7,027 nucleotides of DNA, taken from assembly GCA_017477005.1 (NCBI GenBank), contig JAFUXY010000174.1, forward strand, positions 1 to 7,027. The letters run 5' to 3'. Shown here piece after piece: positions 1 to 6,100 of this stretch. Position 1 is the first letter of the stretch. Each line of letters opens with the position of its first letter. The stretch is from Lachnospiraceae bacterium (GTDB lineage Bacteria > Bacillota > Clostridia > Lachnospirales > Lachnospiraceae). The translations under genes and the position numbers were made by a program. The notes beneath the pieces are model-generated. The model was not told the origin of the DNA, did no database searches, and worked only from the letters and a program-made list of their open reading frames with translations.

Positions 1-492
1 CATTTCTTCACTTTTTTGATGAGGCTCACCATCTTCTGTTGTGCCATGACCACATAAGGATTCCTCGCCAATTGGGTCATATTGCTCCAGCGATGTCAGA
101 TACCTCATAAATATTTCAATTTCCCTGTCCTCATAATCATTCATAACCAGATGCAGCTTCTCCTTGTACAATCCCAGCATCTTCTCCCGTATATAATCCA
201 GTGCCGATGGCATATTCGTTGAATGAAAATCCGAAAAGTCCAGGAATAATACAGGGCGATGGTTCAGATATAACTGCCAATCATTCCAGATGTGTGCCAC
301 CTTCGCATCCTTAAAAAACGCATATGAATCCTCATCCACATCGAAAAAATAATACAGCATTGAAAGCAGCGTTGTCTTTCCACTGCCTGCAGGCATGGCC
401 AGGGAAACCCACCTCCTATTTTCCGTAAGCGCAAATATGTCACCGGAAATATCAACATAATCTGATCTTGTACATATTGATTTAAAATCCAT
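1..492 (-). CDS. Predicted AAA-ATPase-like P-loop protein, 5' part only
   Basis: The frame is open from the ATG at 492 to the left edge (164 codons, no stop), so the 3' end is missing. The start is supported by a GGAGG at 504-500, seven bases upstream. The N-terminus reads SDYVDISGDIFAL, then MPAGSGKTTLLSML, a Walker A P-loop with Lys39 as the nucleotide-binding lysine, then YYFFDVDEDSYAFF and a predicted strand PVLFLDFSDF. This order (a Y-V-D element, P-loop, short helix ending in FFD, then a V-x-F-L-D-F strand) resembles the predicted AAA-ATPase-like family (PF09820) that is abundant in clostridia and has no firmly known role. That family usually has a RRFGKT-type P-loop, so the match is by layout rather than exact motif. 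Base composition is visibly more AT-rich than the NRPS operon (a sampled line is about 43% GC against about 53%), and a 440-base gap separates them, so it is probably not part of the operon. The last 20 or so residues before the edge look unlike a folded protein, and another frame looks better there. Confidence 0.62.
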   Translation of the reverse strand, partial: MDFKSICTRSDYVDISGDIFALTENRRWVSLAMPAGSGKTTLLSMLYYFFDVDEDSYAFFKDAKVAHIWNDWQLYLNHRPVLFLDFSDFHSTNMPSALDYIREKMLGLYKEKLHLVMNDYEDREIEIFMRYLTSLEQYDPIGEESLCGHGTTEDGEPHQKSEEM

Positions 493-499
493 CACGTAT

Positions 500-504
500 C
501 CTCC
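500..504 (-). promoter_or_regulatory. Ribosome binding site of the AAA-ATPase-like gene
   Basis: GGAGG on the minus strand lies seven bases before the ATG at 492. It decides the start: an ATG overlapping the GGAGG site hits a stop after four codons. I see no convincing -35/-10 promoter between this site and 600. Confidence 0.6.
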
Positions 505-598
505 ATGTGCAATCACCTAATGCGTAATCCTATTCCCTGTACGTTTGTTTGTTCCGTATTTCATTTTTCATCCAATCATGTCACCTTGTCATGCCCTA

Positions 599-839
599 TC
601 ACCCCTTATACCAAGGATACTCTACTAAATGCACTAAAGCAAGCGATACCGGAAAATCATAATGTGACACTTTGGCAACATTTTCACGCTCAGCGATACT
701 TCTGATATTTCGGAGTATTAGCCATTCAACAAAACCGCCAAATCTGACAGGGCATAACTCTCCCTTCAAATCCGGCGGTTCCTCATAAATGCCATACGCA
801 ATTTTACCACATTGCAGCTGTATCTTCAATTTTGAACAT
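599..839 (-). pseudogene. Small unrecognised open frame, apparently frameshifted
   Basis: An ATG at 839 has an AGGAG at 851-847, seven bases upstream, an ideal start signal. It reads MFKIEDTAAMW and then hits TAA at 806-804. The overlapping frame beginning GGT AAA at 808 is open for 69 codons to a TGA at 601-599 and looks like real protein (GKIAYGIYEEPPDLKGE, then CPVRFGGFVEWLILRN, ending LVEYPWYKG). Joining the two frames at the TGG/TAA would give one protein of about 80 residues. I do not recognise the family. Either a single-base indel has broken a small gene, the sequence has an error here, or the frame is chance. The hairpin at 733-780 lies inside it, which argues against coding. The longer version of this frame, starting at 979 inside the upstream gene, has no ribosome binding site and a poor N-terminus, so I did not use it. 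Confidence 0.33.
733..780 (-). terminator. Candidate intrinsic terminator of the NRPS-regulator operon
   Basis: Read on the minus strand, 780-733 folds into a long hairpin. Outer arms AACCGCC and GGCGGTT pair perfectly, and the stem continues inward to 15 consecutive pairs including three G-U pairs, then one mismatch and three more pairs, closing a loop of about ten bases. The 3' arm is followed by TTTTGTTG counting its last bases. It lies 155 bases after the stop of the last operon gene. On the plus strand the G-U pairs become A-C mismatches, so the structure favours the minus-strand transcript. The T-tract is short, so termination strength is uncertain. Confidence 0.5.
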
Positions 840-846
840 AATTTCT

Positions 847-851
847 CTCCT
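847..851 (-). promoter_or_regulatory. Ribosome binding site for the small broken frame
   Basis: AGGAG within AGAAAGGAGAG on the minus strand, seven bases from the ATG at 839. It is the main evidence that a small gene is or was translated here. Confidence 0.4.
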
Positions 852-880
852 TTCTCTTGCAAACTCCACCTTTGCTGCGT

Positions 881-907
881 AGCAGGAGGGAACCCTCTCA
901 TCCTGCT
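881..907. repeat. Inverted repeat just after the anti-sigma-type gene
   Basis: Perfect 7-base arms AGCAGGA (881-887) and TCCTGCT (901-907) flank 13 bases that contain GGGAACCC-like pairing. An alternative fold pairs the outer five bases and an inner GAGG/CCTC around a four-base loop. It starts 29 bases after the stop codon on the minus strand. Neither strand has a T-run directly after it, so it is not a standard terminator. It could stabilise the mRNA 3' end or shape the leader of the small frame that follows. Confidence 0.4.
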
Positions 908-935
908 TCGGTGCCGTGCTTCTATCTTATTTTTT

Positions 936-1343
936 TCACCACGAAGCCACCATACCCAGTATATTCTTTCCATCCTCATACCGGTATGTCACCTCGTCCA
1001 TGCTCTTTTTCACTAAAAAAATGCCAAGCCCGCCGATCGGACGTTCTTCGGCAGGCAGCGTGACATCCGGATCCTCTTTTTCAAGAGGATTGTAGGGCGT
1101 GCCTACGTCCATAAAAGTAATCTCCGCCCTTGAGGTATCCCCATCCGTTTCGATCCTTATTTGGGCCTCGCCATCGCCGCTTCCATAAGCGTAGTGCGCG
1201 ATATTCACGAATACTTCTTCCACGGCCAGATTGATCTTCATCTGCGCTTTCATGCCGCAGCCAGCCTCTTCAAGCTCCTTGTCAATAAAGGAAAGAAGAT
1301 CGTCCAGTTTTTCTACTTTTGCTTCAAGAATGATTTCCTTCAT
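936..1343 (-). CDS. RsbW-like anti-sigma factor / serine kinase (GHKL ATPase)
   Basis: A 135-residue protein, the usual length for the HATPase_c_2 (RsbW/SpoIIAB-type) family. Members bind ATP, hold a sigma factor or other partner inactive, and phosphorylate a STAS protein on serine. Seen in the sequence: an N-box, INLAVEEVFVNIAHYAY, with Glu43 and Asn47; a G1-type box, FMDVGTPYNPL, with Asp79 and Gly81; and a G2 box, IGGLGIFLVKKSMDEVTY, near residues 103-120. All expected ATP-binding boxes are present, so it should be active. The start is set by GGAGGG at 1354-1349, five bases upstream, inside the end of the phosphatase gene, and by the 4-base ATGA overlap. It is the last intact gene of the operon. 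The natural antagonist is the phosphatase encoded just upstream. The third member of the usual trio, a STAS protein, and the target sigma factor are not visible, so its partner is unknown. A switch protein without a sigma target is also possible. Confidence 0.88.
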   Translation of the reverse strand: MKEIILEAKVEKLDDLLSFIDKELEEAGCGMKAQMKINLAVEEVFVNIAHYAYGSGDGEAQIRIETDGDTSRAEITFMDVGTPYNPLEKEDPDVTLPAEERPIGGLGIFLVKKSMDEVTYRYEDGKNILGMVASW

Positions 1344-1354
1344 GCCGTCCCTCC
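1340..1354 (-). promoter_or_regulatory. ATGA overlap and ribosome binding site coupling phosphatase to anti-sigma-type gene
   Basis: The stop TGA of the phosphatase and the ATG of the next gene share ATGA at 1343-1340, and the GGAGGG for the next gene lies within phosphatase codons at 1354-1349. This arrangement normally gives translational coupling and balanced amounts of two interacting proteins. Confidence 0.75.
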
Positions 1355-3160
1355 ATCCTCTGCATTGTCATCCGCGCCAGCTCCGTAGAACTGAAATCCC
1401 AGCATCGTGATGTCGTCAAACTGGGGTGCGTCCTTGACGAAACGATCAATTTCCATGCGAACGTTTTTCAGCAGCGCCTCTACCCCGGCGTCCGGCTCCT
1501 TGTTCAGCGCCGCAATCAGGCGGTCATTCCCAAACAGCTCATCGTTGGCATCGGTCGCCTCCGATACGCCATCGGTATATTCATAAACCGTATCCCCGGG
1601 CAGAAGCTGAAATTCGTGCTCCCGGAATCGAATGCCCTCCATCGTCGCCACGGCGGGAGAATGACGGTATGTGATCAGCTCAAAGCTTCCATCCTTGTGC
1701 CTTAAAGCCGGATGCTCGTGCCCCGCGTTGGCCGCCATGCCCTTTCCGGTGGAAAGCTGCACGATCGCCAACCAGACCGTAACAAACAATTCCGCCTCAT
1801 TTCCTTCACAGAGCTGGTTGTTGACATCGGTCAGAATCTCTGCGGGACTGCCGCCCATCAGCGTCCTGTTTTTAATCAGCGTCTTTGCGATCACCATAAA
1901 CAGAGCCGCCGGTACTCCCTTGCCGGACACATCCGCAACCACGAGGGCGATATGGTCGTCATCCACCATGAAGAAATCATAGAAGTCGCCGCCCACTTCC
2001 TTGGCCGGATCCATGGTGGCATAAAGATCGAATTCTTTGCGCTCCGGAAATGGCGGAAAAATCCGCGGCAGCATATCCGCCTGGATCTGAGTCGCCACAG
2101 AAAGCTCCGTGCTGATCCGCTCTTTTTCCATCGTCACATGCCGGAGGTTCTCCATGTATTCCTTCAGCTCCGTGATCATGTTGGCAAACTGATCCGACAG
2201 ACTTTTGATCTCGTCATTCCCTTGCTCGGAATCCCGGATCACGCCTGCCAGCGACTCGTCCTTTGACTCGGCATAGCGGACGATATTCTTCTCCAAATTG
2301 ACGATGCGGTACAGGAAAATTTTCCGAAGCAGGCTGACCATGATCAGTATGCTGACCAAAAGCACAGCAGCCAATCCCGCGCTTTGATACAGTACGTTTT
2401 TGATGATCGTGTTGTTTACTTTTTTGACGGAAATATCCGCGCAGACCAGCCCCACTTCATTGTTGTTGATCCAGACCGGGGAATAGTACGCATAGGTGAA
2501 GCCGTATTCATTGTCAAAGACATCAAAGCCGGACGGATTCTTTCCGGAATGCCACGCCTCCCACATCATTTTATACTTCCCGGGATCCTCCGCTCCGGAA
2601 AAACCAAGTACGAACTCTTCCTCTCCGTTGACTTCCTGCGTTTCCGGTATCGGATCGATAAAATAGACGACATTCGGTTCGGAATCCGGATAAATAAAAT
2701 ACGTATATGCCAAATCAAACGAATCTGTGGCCTGACCGAAAACCGTCCTCCAATAGACCAGCCTGTATTCCGCATACGCCGCCTGCAGTTCCTCATCCAT
2801 CTCTGAAAAATGGATGTCCACGCCATAGGTCTTGTTTGGATACCTTTCGGCGAAGCGCTTCTGGAACGCCTGGAAATACGATTGGTACCTGCCATCGGAA
2901 TCCGCTGTGATATGCATCTTGTCATAGTGCTTGTCATAGTAATGCAAAACGTCCACGAAATCTTCGCCTTCATCCACGATCAAATCGTTTAATTGGTCGG
3001 TAATATTTTTCAGAGTGGTTTCGCATTCACGATGATAGAGATTTGTCTGGATCACGTAGGTCAGTATTCCACTGACCAGCATAGCCACCACCCCAAAGAT
3101 AGCGAACATGGCAATAAATTTCGTGATCAGACTGACTTTTTTTGACGGATTATTTTTCAT
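1340..3160 (-). CDS. Membrane sensor PP2C-type serine phosphatase (RsbU/SpoIIE family)
   Basis: A 606-residue membrane protein. A basic N-terminus (MKNNPSKKVS) leads into membrane segment 1 at about 11-38. An extracytoplasmic region of some 215 residues follows (about 39-256, rich in acidic and aromatic residues, perhaps Cache-like), then membrane segment 2 at about 258-279. A HAMP-like segment (280-335) ends in NDEIKSLSDQFANM. Next is a coiled linker, ERISTELSVATQIQADMLP, typical of RsbU-type proteins, and the catalytic domain (about 375-590). Metal-binding acidic residues are seen in VGGDFYDFF (Asp392), VVADVSGKGVPAAL (Asp410), EYTDGVSEA (Asp530) and QFDDITML (Asp582/583). The family removes phosphate from serine or threonine of STAS proteins and so reverses RsbW-type kinases. 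Its start overlaps the NRPS gene by 11 bases, with AGGAG at 3171-3167 six bases upstream, and its end overlaps the kinase gene by 4 bases. The signal sensed is unknown; no STAS substrate is encoded here. Confidence 0.9.
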   Translation of the reverse strand: MKNNPSKKVSLITKFIAMFAIFGVVAMLVSGILTYVIQTNLYHRECETTLKNITDQLNDLIVDEGEDFVDVLHYYDKHYDKMHITADSDGRYQSYFQAFQKRFAERYPNKTYGVDIHFSEMDEELQAAYAEYRLVYWRTVFGQATDSFDLAYTYFIYPDSEPNVVYFIDPIPETQEVNGEEEFVLGFSGAEDPGKYKMMWEAWHSGKNPSGFDVFDNEYGFTYAYYSPVWINNNEVGLVCADISVKKVNNTIIKNVLYQSAGLAAVLLVSILIMVSLLRKIFLYRIVNLEKNIVRYAESKDESLAGVIRDSEQGNDEIKSLSDQFANMITELKEYMENLRHVTMEKERISTELSVATQIQADMLPRIFPPFPERKEFDLYATMDPAKEVGGDFYDFFMVDDDHIALVVADVSGKGVPAALFMVIAKTLIKNRTLMGGSPAEILTDVNNQLCEGNEAELFVTVWLAIVQLSTGKGMAANAGHEHPALRHKDGSFELITYRHSPAVATMEGIRFREHEFQLLPGDTVYEYTDGVSEATDANDELFGNDRLIAALNKEPDAGVEALLKNVRMEIDRFVKDAPQFDDITMLGFQFYGAGADDNAEDGGTA

Positions 3161-3171
3161 GTTGATCTCCT
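3150..3171 (-). promoter_or_regulatory. NRPS-phosphatase overlap with internal ribosome binding site
   Basis: The phosphatase ATG (3160-3158) lies inside the last codons of the NRPS gene, whose TAA is at 3152-3150. The AGGAG for the phosphatase (3171-3167) is also NRPS coding sequence. Ribosomes finishing the synthetase are therefore placed to restart on the sensor gene, tying regulator output to NRPS translation. Confidence 0.7.
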
Positions 3172-6100
3172 AACCATTTCCGAAGCTGCTTCGCAAGCGT
3201 TTTTTTGTATTTTGTCAAAAAGACCAGGTGCTCTTTGCCATCCTGTCCCAGCATGAAAGCCTCTCCTTTGTTTTCCGTAAAATCCTCCCAAAGATCCTTT
3301 TCGGCCGGAACAATTTCCGCCGTGCCCGTCTGCCCCTCCTCCGGCAAAAGAACCGAATCGATCCGCGCCTTTATGCGCCCTTTGGTCACCAGAGGGTGCG
3401 CGGTATTGCTCGAATACACGAGATAGGTTTCATAAAGGGCGTGGAGTATGGCATCCTCTGCCGTCTCCCCATGCCTTTTTTGCATCCGCAAAAGACATTC
3501 TCTGATGGAAAGGCCGTCCCGGTCTCCGGTCTCGGCTGCTTTCCTTTGTCCAAAGAAAATGGTCTCGACTACCGCCAGCCGCTTGGCCTCGTTTTCCGGC
3601 TTGTAACAGGGCAGCTCCTCTTTGCGAAACGGCGCCGCTTCGAGCATCAGCAACCTGCCCGGTGGTTTCCCAAGAGCCTCCAGCCTCTGCGCCAGCGCAT
3701 GCGCCGCCGTGCCTCCCTGCGAATACCCGACCAGAATATCCCCTGCCTGAAAGACCGGCGCCATCGCTTCCATATAGTGGTCAAGATTCGCATCCCAAAG
3801 GTCTTGTCGCAGTATATCATATTTCTCCAATTCTTCAAGCGAAAGCGCTCCAAACCGCTGAAACTTCTCATCCGCAAGCCCAAAGATACGCCCCGGATAC
3901 TCCAGTGTCCGAAACAGCCCCAGGTAGCACATCGCCATCCCGCCTGACGGCGGTACGCAGAAAATCTGCGGCGCATCCCCGGCACCATTCTGTAGTAGCA
4001 GACAGCCCTCCGCTTCCCTGTACTGATTCCTAAGGAAAGCCCCCAGGCTCCCGGGCGTCGGATGGCTGACCAGATCAGCAATCCGTAGCTTGGGATGGTT
4101 CAGCCCGGACAAAAGCCTCATCAAATCCAGGGAAGTCCCTCCCAGATCCAAAAACGAGTCGTTCCTGCCCACTTTTGGGGCGCCGAGAATCCTTGCAAAC
4201 AAGCCTGCAATCCTCTCTTCGGTTTCATTTTTTGGTTTTTCATATACCTCGTCTGCCAAAAACTCAGGCGCCGGAAGCCTTCCCACGTCAACCTTTCCGC
4301 TGAAATTCAATGGGATTTCCTCCAGCCGAATGATACTTGCGGGAACCATATACGCGGGAAGCTGTTTCCTCAAATACTCCAAAAGAGCCCCCGTTTCCAT
4401 ATCTGCTTCGCCCGTCACATAGGAGACAAGATACGCCTCCCTTCCATCCTCCTTGCGGGAAACGGTTGCGGACTCTTTGACGCCCGGAAAGCCCAAGATA
4501 GCGCTGTCGATCTCGCCCGGCTCGATGCGGAACCCCCGAATCTTTACCTGCGAATCCTTTCTGCCCCGAAACAGAATCTGTCCATCCGGATCGATTACTG
4601 CCAGGTCTCCCGTGCGGTAGATGCGCCCGTCCGAAAACGGATTCGGCTGAAAGTGCTCTTCTGTCAGCTTCGGCTGGTTGTGATACCCTCTTGCCAATCC
4701 ATTTCCGCCAATGCAGAGCTCTCCTTGCTGTCCGATCCCGCAGAGCTGACCTTGCTGCATGATATAAACGCGCTTATTGATGTAGGGCGTGCCTATGGGC
4801 ACGGGTTTCCTCTCGCCTGTTTCGTAGGTATGTGAAATGGCATGCAAGGTCGCCTCTGTCGGACCGTAGTCATTGACCAGCAGCGCGGTATGCGCCGCCC
4901 ATTTTTCAAAAAGGGCAGGATCCGCCTCATCCCCTCCAATACTCATTACCCGAATACCGTCAAAATCCAACGGATCAAGCGTCCGCAGCAGCGCATTGGT
5001 CGCGCCGATGAAGGATACCTTGTGATCCTTGCAGTAATCGCCGATTTCCTTTGACGATCCCATCCTCTCTTTTGGCATAATGCAGACCGCGCCGCCCTGT
5101 GCCAGCGGCGTAAAAATCTGCTGGACGGAAGCGTCAAAAACGAAGTTTGACATGAGAAGCACCACATCGTCCACAAGGTTCCCGAAACGCGCTTCATGGG
5201 CAAAGATCATATCGGCCAAAGCCCTGTGCTCAATCTCGACGCCCTTTGGCCTCCCGGTCGTTCCCGAGGTGTAGATCATATAGGCCAGACGATTCCAAAG
5301 CTCCGTTCCCCGGAAAAATCCGCAGCCGCCCTTGGCCTCTTCGGAATCCATGCCGCCAGCAAACGCCCCTGATCCCGGCGCGGCAATTCCTGTATCGCCG
5401 GTGTCCCCGATCATCGGTACGGAAATGACAGGGATATCCAATTCCTCAAAAACGGCCAGCGCCTGTGGTCTTTCTTCCTTCACATAATAAAGCACTGCCT
5501 CCGGGGCGCTGTCCCTTAAAATATACCGGATCCGCTCCCGGGGATATTCCGGATCCAGCGGCACATAACAGGCTCCGGCCAACATCGTCCCAATCAGGGA
5601 GATGACCAGTTCAAAGCTCCTGTCCGCCATGACAGCCACGAACCGTTCCCCGCCAAACCCGATTGTTTCAGCAAGCCGACAGGCCGCTTCCCAGACCTCC
5701 CCATAGCTCATCGACCTTTCCTCCAGCAAAAGCGCTGTTTTGTCCGGATCCCGTTTCACCTTATCCCAAAACTGTTCCGGGAATGACTGCACCGGAAACG
5801 CCTTTTTGGTTCCGGCCATACGCTCCAGCGTCTGCTCCCTCTCTTTTCGCGTCGTCCGCTCCAGGGAGGCGATATCCACAGAATCATCCGCCAGACATTG
5901 CTCTGCCAAATACACCAAGCGCTCTAGCATCTGCCGTACATAAGAGCGGGGATACTTCCCTGTGTCAAATAATACTGTCAACGAGAATCCATTGGATTCC
6001 TCCACGCAAAAGGTGATGGCGTAATCCACCTCTTCGTGGATTCCTTCGATACGATAGCCCGCATCTCCCTCCTCTGAAGGATAGTTTTCATACACATACA

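Larger units (their letters stand above)
493..935. other. Intergenic stretch with no clearly intact gene
   Basis: This 443-base gap between the anti-sigma-type gene and the ATPase-like gene holds three things I can support: an inverted repeat at 881-907, a small minus-strand open frame at 839-599 that appears frameshifted, and a long hairpin at 733-780. No tRNA, rRNA, CRISPR array, insertion-sequence end or clear promoter was seen. The stretch 493-598 shows nothing beyond the ribosome binding site of the leftmost gene. Confidence 0.6.

Noticed and set aside
505..705. Plus-strand open frame of 66 codons in the intergenic stretch
   Set aside because: The minus-strand frame over the same bases has a better start signal and more protein-like content; nothing recognisable in this one.
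929..936. Plus-strand T-run as a terminator tract
   Set aside because: No plus-strand gene ends here and the inverted repeat is more than 20 bases away; the run is the complement of the A-rich bases just after a minus-strand stop codon.
1712..2266. Plus-strand open frame of 184 codons
   Set aside because: It lies opposite the catalytic and HAMP parts of the phosphatase, whose motifs are clear; it has no recognisable domain and is a shadow frame.
3228..3947. Plus-strand open frame of 239 codons
   Set aside because: Antisense to the thioesterase domain; composition is Arg/Pro/His-rich as expected of a shadow frame, with no family motif.
4095..4835. Plus-strand open frame of 246 codons
   Set aside because: Antisense to the adenylation and carrier domains with intact core motifs on the other strand; no independent support.
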